Source: Faucicola osloensis_B (GTDB taxonomy: Bacteria > Pseudomonadota > Gammaproteobacteria > Pseudomonadales > Moraxellaceae). From it: 64,000 nt of DNA. This document shows positions 38,597 through 47,635 of the stretch, in pieces (position 1 is the first letter of the stretch; the number at the start of each line of letters is the position of its first letter). Position numbers and translations under genes: made by a program. The notes below the pieces were generated by a model. That model was not told the DNA's origin and ran no database searches. It saw only the letters and a program-made list of their open reading frames with translations. The stretch is taken from positions 186,001 through 250,000 of the forward strand of contig CAXORL010000003.1 in assembly GCA_964211495.1 (NCBI GenBank), written 5' to 3'.

Positions 38597-38628
38597 AAAA
38601 AAGCCCATCAATCTTTTAATGGGCTTTT
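38597..38628 (-). terminator. Terminator after the arylsulfatase gene
   Basis: Hairpin AAGCCCAT-CAA / TTAATGGGCTTTT, near-identical to the one at 36737, 28 bp past the stop. Confidence 0.8.
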
Positions 38629-38655
38629 GCTAACTATTTTATTTTCAGCGGTAGT

Positions 38656-40314
38656 CTAGTCAGTGTCGACCAAGCGCGCATAGATTTGACTCGGTGTATC
38701 AAAGTGACGTAGCAGATAATCGCCATTGGACGGCACATAGCCAACTGCTAGGGCGTAACGCTCCCATTCAGTGACAAGTTCTCGCAGTTTATCAGGATAT
38801 TGTGTAGCCAAATCCTGTTGTTCAAGCTCATCGTCAACTAAATGATACAAATGCCAATGTTTGCCATCACCATAAGGTGGCATTTCGTACAGCACTTTCC
38901 AATCGCCTTTAATCAGCGACTTACATTCAATCATTTCAAAAGCAATGGTATCATCGTTACTTCTCAACGGTTGGTCGGTTTGACCTAATAAAATTTTGGC
39001 ATAAGACTTACCATATAAGGGCGCTAATGGTTTACCATTGACCACTGATGGACGCTCAATACCTGTTAATTCAAGCACTGTTGGCATGATATCGCTGATA
39101 TGGAGCCTGTCGTGGTGGTTAATCCCTGCTTTTTGGATATGCGCCCCTGATACTACCAACGGGGTCTTGGTACCGCCTTCATAGGATGTCAATTTGAAGT
39201 AGGATAATGGGGTATTAGCCACTTCTGCCCAAGCTTCACCAATTGAGATAAAAGAGCCTGGCTTGCCCATATTCTCATAACGGTTGTCAAAATTTTGGTC
39301 GATAATTTCCTTGGTATTTGGCGGATAAAACCAGGGCTTTTTGGGATTTGCGCCGTTATCTGATAAAAAGAAAACAATGGTATTATCCAATTTTCCTTGC
39401 TGTTCGATTTTGCTCAGCACTCGTCCCAGTTCAAAATCAATACTTTCAATCATTGCGGTATAGATTTCCATGGTACGAGCTTCGGTACGTTTTTCTTCAT
39501 CTGCCAAGCTATCCCAGTCACCAAACCGAACTTTGTCCGGTAGCGTTTTGGCATACAGCGGCTTGGTCGTGTCTAGCAAACCCAAAGCTTTCATTCCCTT
39601 AAGGCGGCGAGTTTTGACCACTTGATAGCCATCATCATAGACACCTTGATAATTATTAATCCATTGATCAGGCACATGTAACGGATCATGAGGCGCAGTC
39701 AATGCAAAATAGGCAAAAAAAGGCGCGCTATCTTGCTGACTATTCAAATATTCAATCAGTTTATCGGCATAATAAGTCGATGAATAAAAATCAGCAGGCA
39801 ATTGCTCAATCACATGATCATCTTCAACATAAAAATTGGTTGCGGACTCAGCCTGACTCAAAGGCTTCATATCTGCCCAATGACTGGTGCCGCCTCCAAT
39901 ATAGGCAAATGACCGCTCAAAGCCTTGCTGAATGGGGTGTTTATCTTTAGGAAAGCCCAAGTGCCACTTACCTGCCATATAGGTATGATAGCCGTTATCT
40001 TTGAGTACTTCAGCTAATGTAACCACGTTATCATTTAAAAAACCTTCATAGCCTGGCTGTTTGAGTTGGTTGGTACTATGAAAAGGAGGCATCACACCCA
40101 AGCCATTTTGATGATTATCTACCCCGGTCAATAGCATCGAACGTGATGGTGCACATAAAGACGAGGTGTAAGAATGGCGAAACAGTACACCATTGTCTGC
40201 CAATTTCTGCAAATTAGGCATATTGGCTTCACCGCCATATGGTTGGGCATCACTGTAACCTAAGTCATCGACCAAAACGATTAAAATATTTGGCTGTTTA
40301 TCAGCTAATGACAT
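38656..40314 (-). CDS. Cys-type arylsulfatase
   Basis: A 552-aa sulfatase with the C-x-P-S-R motif (SLCAPSRSMLLTG, Cys about 54, converted to formylglycine) and the metal ligands LVDDLGY (Asp 16/17). The second block is GKWHLGFPKD and the Asp/Asn pair is FFLSDNGANP. No signal peptide is seen, as in Pseudomonas AtsA. It hydrolyses sulfate esters as a sulfur source. The formylglycine-making enzyme is not in the window. It lies between ssuB and yeiH, on the same strand. Confidence 0.92.
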   Translation of the reverse strand: MSLADKQPNILIVLVDDLGYSDAQPYGGEANMPNLQKLADNGVLFRHSYTSSLCAPSRSMLLTGVDNHQNGLGVMPPFHSTNQLKQPGYEGFLNDNVVTLAEVLKDNGYHTYMAGKWHLGFPKDKHPIQQGFERSFAYIGGGTSHWADMKPLSQAESATNFYVEDDHVIEQLPADFYSSTYYADKLIEYLNSQQDSAPFFAYFALTAPHDPLHVPDQWINNYQGVYDDGYQVVKTRRLKGMKALGLLDTTKPLYAKTLPDKVRFGDWDSLADEEKRTEARTMEIYTAMIESIDFELGRVLSKIEQQGKLDNTIVFFLSDNGANPKKPWFYPPNTKEIIDQNFDNRYENMGKPGSFISIGEAWAEVANTPLSYFKLTSYEGGTKTPLVVSGAHIQKAGINHHDRLHISDIMPTVLELTGIERPSVVNGKPLAPLYGKSYAKILLGQTDQPLRSNDDTIAFEMIECKSLIKGDWKVLYEMPPYGDGKHWHLYHLVDDELEQQDLATQYPDKLRELVTEWERYALAVGYVPSNGDYLLRHFDTPSQIYARLVDTD

Positions 40315-40383
40315 TTATGTATAACCTTTTATCAATCATTGAACGTCAAATTGCGGCTAATATATCAATCATGCAAAAAATGC

Positions 40384-41175
40384 TCAATGCACCGCTAAAA
40401 TCTTATCCAGCACAATTTGCTCAAGTGGCGCAGTTTTAGTCATGTTATTACGGGGATGGGGCAATAAGATTGGCAAATCCAGTCCAATTTTGCCGTGTTC
40501 AATTAAAATCACCCTATCAGCAGTGATGACCGCCTCACTGACATCATGGGTCACTAAAATCACTGTAAATCGATGTTCTTGCCATAATTTGACCAACAGT
40601 TGCTGCATATCAAGACGGGTTAACGCATCTAGCGCCCCCAATGGCTCATCAAGTAGCAAAAGCTGCGGACGATGAATAATCGCTCTAGCCAAAGCCACTC
40701 GCTGCTTTTGCCCCCCTGACAATGCCGATGGCCAATCATCAGCCCGCTCTGCCAAGCCGACTTCCGCTAACGCTTTTAACGCTTGCGCTTTCCAGTCTGG
40801 CGTTTTTAGCCCAAGCCCCACATTTTCCAGTACCGTTTTCCAAGGCAATAATCGGTCATCTTGGAACATCAACCGCGTAGATTGTCGCCATGCCTGAGGT
40901 GACATTGCTTGATTGGCAATTGACATGGCTGTCAACTCCCCGCTACTCGCCGTTTCTAACTGAGCAAGTAAACGCAGCAATGTTGATTTACCACAGCCAC
41001 TGTGCCCGACAATAGCGATAAAATCACCACTTTGAATGTGCAAATCTAGGTCTTTAATGACTTCTCGATTGTCAAATTTTTTGACCACATTGGTTAAGCT
41101 TAAAGCCAATCCTGCTGAGGTTTTTAATGGCGTTCTGGATGGCGCTGACAATGGTGCTGACAATTGCGTTGACAT
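40384..41175 (-). CDS. ssuB: Aliphatic sulfonate ABC transporter ATPase
   Basis: A 263-aa ATPase with Walker A GHSGCGKSTLLRLL, signature LSGGQKQRVALARAI and Walker B LLLDEPLGALD. The Q-loop segment MFQDDRLLPWKTVLENVGLG is typical of SsuB/TauB. The ATG overlaps the ssuC stop by one base (TAATG); an upstream in-frame Met would overlap ssuC more and is less likely. Confidence 0.93.
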   Translation of the reverse strand: MSTQLSAPLSAPSRTPLKTSAGLALSLTNVVKKFDNREVIKDLDLHIQSGDFIAIVGHSGCGKSTLLRLLAQLETASSGELTAMSIANQAMSPQAWRQSTRLMFQDDRLLPWKTVLENVGLGLKTPDWKAQALKALAEVGLAERADDWPSALSGGQKQRVALARAIIHRPQLLLLDEPLGALDALTRLDMQQLLVKLWQEHRFTVILVTHDVSEAVITADRVILIEHGKIGLDLPILLPHPRNNMTKTAPLEQIVLDKILAVH

Positions 41176-42077
41176 TAATGTGCTCCTTGTTGGTAAGCGG
41201 GGTGCCATTTGAGCCAAACAAACTCAAGCTTTTTGGCAATAAAATCGGCTAAAAATCCTAATAATGCATAAACCAAGATTGAGAACATAATGATATCAAT
41301 CTGAAAAAACTCGCGAGCGTGCATGGCTAAATACCCAATACCTGTGGTGGCCGAAATGGTTTCCGCCACAATCAGTGTCAGCCACATAATGCCCAATGAA
41401 AAACGCACCCCCACCAAAATACTCGGCAATGCCCCAGGTAAAATCACTTCTTTAAACAATGCCCAACCTGTTAAATCATAGCTTTTTGCCATCTCGACCA
41501 GATGTTTATCCACATTACGAACACCATGATAGGTGTTCAAATAAATCGGAAAAAATGTGCCAACTGCTACCAAAAAAACCTTTGCTGCTTCATCAATCCC
41601 AAACCACACAATGACCAGGGGAATTAATGCCAAATGTGGAATGTTTCTCAGCATTTGAAAGGTGGTATCCAATAACGTGCGAAATACAGGCAAGGTACTG
41701 GTCAATAGCCCAAACCCTAACCCAAACAACCCGCCAATCAACAACCCAGCAAACGCTCGCAGCGCACTAATACCGAGATGCTGCCAAAGCTCACCACTTT
41801 TTATGAGTTCATAGCCCGCTTGAAGAACGGCATTGGGTGACGAAATATTTTTAAGATAAGCCTCAGGTAATAATTGAAAACTTGCTACCAGTTGCCAACT
41901 AGCCAACATAAGTAACGGCAACCACCAACCCCCTGTACGCCCAAATAGGGTTTTAATAACCTTGCGGGTTGACAATGTCTTGACTGGCGCATTTACCCTT
42001 ATCGGTTTCGTCGGTAGCGGCTTTGATGCCGCTACCACTGAATTATCCGCAACAAAACTTGACGTTTTCATAAACAA
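41175..42077 (-). CDS. ssuC: Aliphatic sulfonate ABC transporter permease
   Basis: A 300-aa permease with about six helices and the coupling motif AKSYDLTGWALFKEVILPGALPSI. It has an N-terminal extension of about 45 residues before the first helix. It is coupled to ssuB and 142 bp after ssuA. A second Met two codons later is an equal candidate start. Confidence 0.93.
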   Translation of the reverse strand: MFMKTSSFVADNSVVAASKPLPTKPIRVNAPVKTLSTRKVIKTLFGRTGGWWLPLLMLASWQLVASFQLLPEAYLKNISSPNAVLQAGYELIKSGELWQHLGISALRAFAGLLIGGLFGLGFGLLTSTLPVFRTLLDTTFQMLRNIPHLALIPLVIVWFGIDEAAKVFLVAVGTFFPIYLNTYHGVRNVDKHLVEMAKSYDLTGWALFKEVILPGALPSILVGVRFSLGIMWLTLIVAETISATTGIGYLAMHAREFFQIDIIMFSILVYALLGFLADFIAKKLEFVWLKWHPAYQQGAH

Positions 42078-42219
42078 TCTCTCAATGCAAATTTATCAAT
42101 GCAACTTTATTTTTATTAAGCTAACTGTTAAAAGCTTAACTGTCGGCTGTATCGCTTCAAAGTAGTAAGTGCAAGCTAGCGTCATAAAGGTTGCCTACCC
42201 TTTTTTACTAACCATGTTT

Positions 42220-43236
42220 TTACTTGGTTGGATACCAAACAATATCTTTTACCTGTATTTGTTTTGGCAGCAATTTATTTTTATAAAAAGTATCCGCTTC
42301 TTGCTGCTGCGCTTGAATGATGTCATCGGTGATATAGTTGACACCGTAATTTCTTGATTTCACCGAGGCTAACGCCACGTCAGGTTTTAGATTGGTGACT
42401 TTTTGGATCATTTTGCTAAAAGTTACCGGGTCAGCGGTAATCGCTTTATCCGCTTCATCAATGGCTTTGACAATGTCTTTAACCACATCGGGGTGTTGTT
42501 GAGCAAAATCCGTTGATGCCAAATAAAACGATGTATTATTGGGCTTAAGACCTGTAGCGTCGGTCAAAACTCGCGCTTTTAGCTCAATTTTGGCACTCGA
42601 CAGATAAGGCTCCCAAACGGTCCAAGCCTCCAGTTTCCCTGATTCAAAGGCAGCACGGGCATCAGATGGCTGTAAATACTTGACATCTATGTCAGCAAAA
42701 CTCAATTTGTCACGTTCCAATGCTTTTAGTAAGGTATAGTTGGCACTAGAGCCTTTAGTCACCGCCACAGATTTGCCTTTTAATTCAGCCACTGACTTTA
42801 AGGTTGAATTGGCGGGGACAATGACGGCTTCAGACTGTGGTGAAGGTTTTTCATAGGCAACATACACCAGATTACTACCCGCGGCTTGGGCAAAAATGGG
42901 TGGCGTGTCCCCTGTGGTGCCAAAGTCAATATTGTTGGTATTTAGCGCTTCTAGCATCGGTGGTCCCGATTGAAACTGCACCCAATTGACTTTGATGCCA
43001 GATTTTTCGAGCGACTTTTCAAGCAGCTTACTTTCACGCAAATACACCAACGCCCCGGAACTTTGTAATCCGATACGCACTTCTTCAAGTGGTTTTGAAT
43101 CACCGCTCTTAGCGTCATTGGTCTGTGCTTCATTGGTGTTTGCCGCATTGGCAGATTTGGTGGAATTTTGCTGGCAACCTGCTAATAGCAAGCTAATACT
43201 AAACCCCGAAATAAGTAGGGCAGAAACTTTTTTCAT
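42220..43236 (-). CDS. ssuA: Aliphatic sulfonate-binding lipoprotein
   Basis: A 338-aa protein with a lipobox LLLAGC (lipidated Cys 21), then an Asn/Thr/Ser-rich linker and an SsuA-type binding fold (VRIGLQSSGALVYLRESKLLE, DFGTTGDTPPIFAQAAG, EAWTVWEPYL). It delivers sulfonates to SsuBC. Unlike E. coli SsuA it is a lipoprotein. It is the first gene of ssuA-ssuC-ssuB, with the conserved module about 110 bp upstream. Confidence 0.93.
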   Translation of the reverse strand: MKKVSALLISGFSISLLLAGCQQNSTKSANAANTNEAQTNDAKSGDSKPLEEVRIGLQSSGALVYLRESKLLEKSLEKSGIKVNWVQFQSGPPMLEALNTNNIDFGTTGDTPPIFAQAAGSNLVYVAYEKPSPQSEAVIVPANSTLKSVAELKGKSVAVTKGSSANYTLLKALERDKLSFADIDVKYLQPSDARAAFESGKLEAWTVWEPYLSSAKIELKARVLTDATGLKPNNTSFYLASTDFAQQHPDVVKDIVKAIDEADKAITADPVTFSKMIQKVTNLKPDVALASVKSRNYGVNYITDDIIQAQQQEADTFYKNKLLPKQIQVKDIVWYPTK

Positions 43237-43343
43237 TACAACACCTTATGCAATATTTAGGACAATTTGTCCCTATCCTCAAAATTTTTCATTTTTTTCG
43301 ATATTAAATGCTATAAAGCCCTATCAAGTATCATCGAATGGTG

Positions 43344-43413
43344 ACATTATTCCACAGAATAATAACGAAGCTTAATAATTATAATTGATAAGAATATAGA
43401 GGAATTTGCTAAC
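43344..43413 (-). promoter_or_regulatory. Conserved 70-bp regulatory module, ssuA copy
   Basis: The gapless partner of the module before yeiH. Its most conserved blocks are CATTATTCC at one end and TGCTAAC at the other, with CTTAATAANNATAAYTGATA in the centre. The position 100-180 bp before ssuA fits an activator site of LysR type plus a promoter. Confidence 0.7.
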
Positions 43414-43692
43414 CGCTCTACAATGCAGATACTTTAGCTTGCGGATATATAAAGGCGGTGAGGATAAATTAACTGCTGTTATCCGTAGAGCAAGCTATTA
43501 TCCGTAGAAAAAAAGGTTAGTTTAACGCGCAGCAAATTTGGTACGCTTAAAAATTGAATTGACGGTTATATTGAAGATGGGATTGAAGGGTGTTTGGTAT
43601 CATTGGTTTCAACTCATACCTGCTTGCAGTTTGTGAGGTTGGCTTTCACTGGGTTATGATTAAAAAGATTGTAAACAAATTTTTGCAAGCAA

Positions 43693-43719
43693 CAAGGCTG
43701 CATAACAATAGCAGCCTTG
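43693..43719 (-). terminator. Hairpin after the NmrA-like gene
   Basis: Nine-base arms CAAGGCTGC and GCAGCCTTG with a 9-nt loop, 43 bp past the stop. The T-run is weak, so efficiency is uncertain. Confidence 0.5.
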
Positions 43720-43761
43720 CCCTTGTGAGTCAGTTGGTTAAATTCAGTCAGTCGGTTACAT

Positions 43762-44427
43762 TCAAATAGCAGCTGCTGTAAAATGCTGATGCAGATGGGC
43801 TTTATTTTCTAAATCATCGGCAATCGCAATCGCTAAATCCGCCACGCTGATACCTGCAGGTATATCGCCGTTCATCAACAGGTGGTTGTCACCTAAACGA
43901 TACTCCCCTGTACGCTCTTCACTATAGCCAGCGGTTACACCAAGCATGGCAGGCGGAGAAATAAACGCCCAATTCACATCACGACGGTCTGTTAACGCTT
44001 TGATTAAATGGCGTGCTGCATTGGCACCGTCAAAGATTTCTTTAGGAAAGTCCGGTGTATCAATCAACTGTTTATTGTCAGCGACATACAAACTACCAGC
44101 ACCGCCGATAATCAGCAGATAAGGTACATTTGCCTGTTTACCACTTTCGATAATCGCCTGAGAACCTTGTGTAAATTCTTCACCAATATTGGGGTTAGTC
44201 CATCCGGGGTTATATGCACTCACAACGGCATCGAACCCTTGTAATTTTTGTGGAAAATCCGCACTCATCACGTCAGCTTGTACAGCGGTGACATTGTCTT
44301 GGGGTTCGACTTTATCAATATGGCGGGCAAACGCAGTAACTTGATGTCCACGTTGTGCTAATTCTTTGACCACCGCTTTCCCAACATACCCTGTGGCTCC
44401 GATGACGGCAATTTTTTGTGGGTTCAT
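43762..44427 (-). CDS. NAD(P)-dependent NmrA/SDR-like oxidoreductase
   Basis: A 221-aa Rossmann-fold protein with the dinucleotide motif IGATGYVGKAVVKELAQRGH. It resembles YwnB/NmrA-like redox or quinone-reductase-related proteins. It lacks the classical Tyr-x-x-x-Lys dyad, so it may sense NADPH rather than catalyse. It is divergent from a LysR regulator gene 119 bp away, which probably controls it. Confidence 0.82.
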   Translation of the reverse strand: MNPQKIAVIGATGYVGKAVVKELAQRGHQVTAFARHIDKVEPQDNVTAVQADVMSADFPQKLQGFDAVVSAYNPGWTNPNIGEEFTQGSQAIIESGKQANVPYLLIIGGAGSLYVADNKQLIDTPDFPKEIFDGANAARHLIKALTDRRDVNWAFISPPAMLGVTAGYSEERTGEYRLGDNHLLMNGDIPAGISVADLAIAIADDLENKAHLHQHFTAAAI

Positions 44428-44502
44428 TTTTGTTCCTTTATTTGACTGAGTTAAGATAAAGCTATTATAAAACGCTTATTCACAAACGATTAGTCTATAA
44501 TA

Positions 44503-44521
44503 AGCTAAAATATTATTAGCT
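44503..44521. promoter_or_regulatory. Inverted repeat in the nmrA-like / lysR divergent region
   Basis: AGCTAA-N7-TTAGCT, a perfect dyad 26 bp before the LysR start. LysR regulators commonly bind such interrupted palindromes between divergent genes, so it is a candidate operator. Confidence 0.5.
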
Positions 44522-44546
44522 AAAAGGCAATAATAGAGAAGTTATT

Positions 44547-45464
44547 ATGAATCAATCTGACTTTGGGCAATTACTGATTTTTCATAGTATTGTTCAAGAA
44601 AAATCGATTACCAATGCAGCTAAAAAGCTAGGTATCACGGTACCATCGGTAAGCAAGGCGCTTAAGACATTGGAGCGTAATGTTGGTATTGCCTTATTCG
44701 TTCGCACAACACGTAAACTACAATTAATCGACGCTGGCGAACAACTTTATAGCCAAACCCGAGAACCGATTTCTAGGTTACAAAACACTTGGCAACATAT
44801 TGGCGATCAGTACCAACAACCAAGTGGTCTTGTACGAATCACCTTGTCACAACTACATTTCGAGCTAATATTTAAACCTTTTTATGCAGAATTTTGTGCG
44901 CGTTATCCAAAGATAATTTTGGAATTTTCTATTAATAATGCTAGTGTGGATTTGATAGAAGCAGGGTTTGATTTGGGGGTAAGATTTGGTAATAACTTGA
45001 CTGACAACGTGGTGGCCAAGCCCATTTATCCTGCGTTTCGGCAAGGGCTGTATATTTCTTTAGACTATGCAAGCAAATACGGCATACCAAAGACCTTAGA
45101 TGATTTACAACATCATCGAATGATTGGCTTTCGTTTTATGCGTAGTAATCGAATCGAGCCCTTATTTTTGCAGATAAATGGGGAAAATAAACTACAACCG
45201 ATTGAGAACACGCTGATTTTTAATGATTCTGAACAAGTGTTAGATGCCACTTTGCAAGGATTAGGCATAGGGCGAATCTTTGAACCTTTAGCAACTAATT
45301 TAGCGCTAGTACCCGTACTTGAAGAATATTGGATAACCTTTCCTGCCAATTATCTATACTATTTGCCGACACCTGTTAAAGCTAAAAAAATACAGCTTCT
45401 CATTGATTTTTTAATGGAGAAATTTGGCGGTTACGCCTCATCTCAAATTAACAACCTACATTGA
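44547..45464 (+). CDS. LysR-family transcriptional regulator
   Basis: A 305-aa regulator with an N-terminal winged HTH (NAAKKLGITVPSVSKALKTLE) and a periplasmic-binding-like effector domain (FDLGVRFGNNLTDNVVAKPI). The subgroup with LGITVPSVSKALK is typical of regulators of neighbouring oxidoreductases. It is the last chromosomal gene before the island. Confidence 0.88.
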   Translation: MNQSDFGQLLIFHSIVQEKSITNAAKKLGITVPSVSKALKTLERNVGIALFVRTTRKLQLIDAGEQLYSQTREPISRLQNTWQHIGDQYQQPSGLVRITLSQLHFELIFKPFYAEFCARYPKIILEFSINNASVDLIEAGFDLGVRFGNNLTDNVVAKPIYPAFRQGLYISLDYASKYGIPKTLDDLQHHRMIGFRFMRSNRIEPLFLQINGENKLQPIENTLIFNDSEQVLDATLQGLGIGRIFEPLATNLALVPVLEEYWITFPANYLYYLPTPVKAKKIQLLIDFLMEKFGGYASSQINNLH

Positions 45465-45817
45465 TGACAATGAAAGTGGATAGTGACTAGTGAATCGCCA
45501 CCTGCTCATGTTTATAGTTTTGATAGGGACACCTTAAAAGGATTTTTTTTAGGGCATGAAGGCTATCTTAAGATGAATACTATTGAAAATTAATTTCTCA
45601 AAATACGAGAACTTTTACCCATTTATTTTTTCATTTTTAAAATTTCTGGATAATCAAGTTGGGGTCAAAACCTACTTGCTCACAAATCAACCAAGGCACA
45701 GTTTGGGCACAAAATGGGCACACAATATTTTTAAGCGATTTTTCTGTGCCCAAAATCACAAAAGTGGTCAAAATTTCAACTCTCGAAAAACCACGTAAAC
45801 CCTTGATATCACTGCAA

Positions 45818-45850
45818 TAAAAAAGCCCCAATCAATTGACTGGGGCTTTC
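45818..45850 (-). terminator. Duplicated tRNA terminator (left copy)
   Basis: AAAGCCCC and GGGGCTTT around a short loop with a minus-strand T-run. The copy at 60040-60072 serves the intact tRNA. Confidence 0.75.
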
Positions 45851-45856
45851 GGAATA

Positions 45857-45904
45857 TGGTAGGCATAATCTGACTCGAACAGACGACCCCCACCATGTCA
45901 AGGT
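45857..45904 (-). pseudogene. Truncated tRNA-Val, 3' fragment
   Basis: 48 nt identical to the 3' part of the intact tRNA-Val(GAC), including CCA, acceptor 3' strand, T-arm and anticodon loop. The 5' half is missing. This is the usual scar of integration by a tRNA-targeting element. Confidence 0.85.
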
Positions 45905-46129
45905 TTGCCACGATTCAAATCTTATTTTATCTTAATGTACTTTAATATATATTTCTTTTAATATCAATAATTAAAAAATCATTATTTGTTTATCAATTTA
46001 AATGTTTTAAAGTATATTAGAAGATTAAGGGCACGAAAAAAATTCAGAATTTAGAACTTTTTTACCCCCACTCTTTTACTTCATTTAACCAAAAATAATG
46101 TGTTTCTCCAAAATTTTATTAAAATATAT

Positions 46130-47126
46130 TAAATTAACCCCACTCTCAACTTGAAATAAGCAACTCAAACTGAAGTGGGGGGTTACCTAACTGTTTATTG
46201 ATTATAAAGCAGAAGTTATGAGCCAAGATTTTACGCATAAATCTGTGGGATAAATGCCATAAATCTCTAGCTCTCACCTTTTGCATGTTAAACCGCTGTG
46301 ATAACTGACCAATCACCGTCTCAATATTGCGACGAGCATTTTTAAGACGGTTGATAACACTAAGCGGTCTGTTATCGGGCATATTTTTTCTAAGTGGTGT
46401 TTGCAAATCAACCCATCGCTTAAAACAATACTCGGATAAATCAGGGCTAATATAGCCCATATCTGCACCCAATAAGCCTTTGATATTATCAAGCATATCA
46501 GGTGCCACTAATCTTTCATCTATCTTAGCAGAGGCAAAGGTAAAATTGGTTATCATGCCCGATAGATTAATAAGTAAATGTCCTTCAAAGCCAAAATATT
46601 TTTGTTGCTTTGAGGCACAGTAACTATAGCTACCTTCATATTTGAAGGTTTTATGCCGATAGGCTCTGGCATATTGACACACAGGAATGGGAAAGCCATC
46701 AATAAAATGGATATTGTCTTGCCCATGCTGTTTAACGATATGCTGTTGTATCAAAGTTTTTACCTGTAACAAATTGACGCATTGCTTGGCAAAGTTGGGA
46801 TATGAGCCTAGATTGGGAAACCATGTTTGCCAGTGTTGTTTAAAATACTGATGGATTTGTGAGTCGGTGTCCATCTGTAGAAATTCCCCCACTAACTCCA
46901 TGGTAATAATTTCACTGTCGGTTAGTTTTGGTACGTAACCACCTTGTCTTAGGCGGTTTGTTACAATCTTTTTGTAGTAGTCATCTTACCATTAGATAGA
47001 TTTTAATGATAAATTCATCAATGGGCATGGCTTATCCTCTAATCTTTTTCGTCATTGATTAAAGTTTAAGTTCATGCCTTCTTTGTTTCAACCCCGCTTA
47101 AAAGTGTTGAGAGTGGGGTTAAATTA
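46130..47126 (-). mobile_element. IS982-family insertion sequence with 7-bp target duplication
   Basis: The element spans 46137-47119 (983 bp) with perfect terminal inverted repeats starting ACCCCACTCTCAAC. It is flanked by TAAATTA on both sides (46130-46136 and 47120-47126). Size, end sequence and target length fit IS982. Confidence 0.88.
46146..47028 (-). pseudogene. IS982-family transposase, frameshifted
   Basis: The main open frame (46146-46901) encodes the DDE-type core: HFIDGFPIPVC, LLGADMGYIS and NARRNIETVIGQLSQRF. The true N-terminus begins at the ATG at 47028 (MPIDEFIIKIYLMV) in another frame. The two parts join if one extra A in the GGTAAGATGAC stretch near 46985 is removed, restoring DYYKKIVTNRLRQGGYVPK. 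So one single-base insertion has inactivated the gene, unless programmed frameshifting occurs there. Confidence 0.82.
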
Positions 47127-47317
47127 AAATAAAAATGATAATAGCAATTGTTGCTCTCAATAATATATTCATGATTTTATCGATAGGTAATACCTTGCGG
47201 TGGAAATTCAGCTTCGCGGTAGTGGATAGCTTAATCAAGATTGTGCAATGTAGTCATGTTGTGGATCTGAACCGTCCCGGGATTGTCGGAGACCTAAAAC
47301 TCTGAGACAATACCCTT

Positions 47318-47635
47318 ATGAAAAGCAAACAATACCCAACAGAAGTTAAGACACGAGCCGTCGAATTACTGATTGAATCACAAAAAGATTACCCCTCATT
47401 ATGGGCGGCCATCCAAGCCATTGCCCCCAAATTCGGCTGTACCCCTGAAACCCTACGCTCATGGCATCAAAAGCACCTAGCTAAGCAAAACCCCGTAACT
47501 GTAACCACAGAAAGCCAAGCTGCTCGTATTGCCGAGCTAGAGCGAGAAATCAGAGAGCTCAAACAAGCCAACGAAATCATTCGCAAGGCAGCCGGTATTG
47601 AAGCCCAGGCGGAGCTCGGCCGCCCACACAAGTAA
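47318..47635 (+). CDS. IS3-family transposase OrfA
   Basis: A 105-aa protein with an HTH (SLWAAIQAIAPKFGCTPETLRSW-type, residues 27-50) and a leucine zipper (IAELEREIRELKQANEIIRKA). It binds the IS ends. Its stop overlaps the start of orfB as TAATG, though IS3 elements usually make an OrfAB fusion by -1 frameshifting. Confidence 0.9.
   Translation: MKSKQYPTEVKTRAVELLIESQKDYPSLWAAIQAIAPKFGCTPETLRSWHQKHLAKQNPVTVTTESQAARIAELEREIRELKQANEIIRKAAGIEAQAELGRPHK

Larger units (their letters stand above)
38349..38655. other. Intergenic region arylsulfatase - yeiH
   Basis: 307 bp. It holds the conserved regulatory module and the terminator of the arylsulfatase gene; no gene is seen. Confidence 0.6.
43237..43761. 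other. Intergenic region nmrA-like - ssuA
   Basis: 525 bp without a gene. It contains the ssuA promoter with the conserved module, AT-rich sequence, and the hairpin behind the NmrA-like gene. Confidence 0.6.
45751..45904 (-). repeat. Left att-like direct repeat (island attL)
   Basis: 154 bp matching 59973-60126 with six mismatches, offset by exactly 14,222 bp. It includes the terminator of the tRNA and the 3' half of the tRNA up to the anticodon stem; similarity ends sharply at 45904. Confidence 0.85.
45465..46129. other. Left junction of the island, non-coding
   Basis: 665 bp with no convincing gene. It contains iterated GGGCAC/GTGCCC motifs (about 45700-45752), the left copy of the att-like direct repeat and strongly AT-rich island DNA up to the IS982 element. 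A 71-codon open frame (45583-45798) ends in the direct repeat and could be the tail of a decayed integrase, but there is nothing to prove it. Confidence 0.5.

Noticed and set aside
45583..45798. 71-codon frame at the left island border as an integrase remnant
   Set aside because: Its end lies in the direct repeat and a similar frame exists at the right border, but the similarity follows from the DNA repeat. No integrase motif is present, so it was not called a gene.
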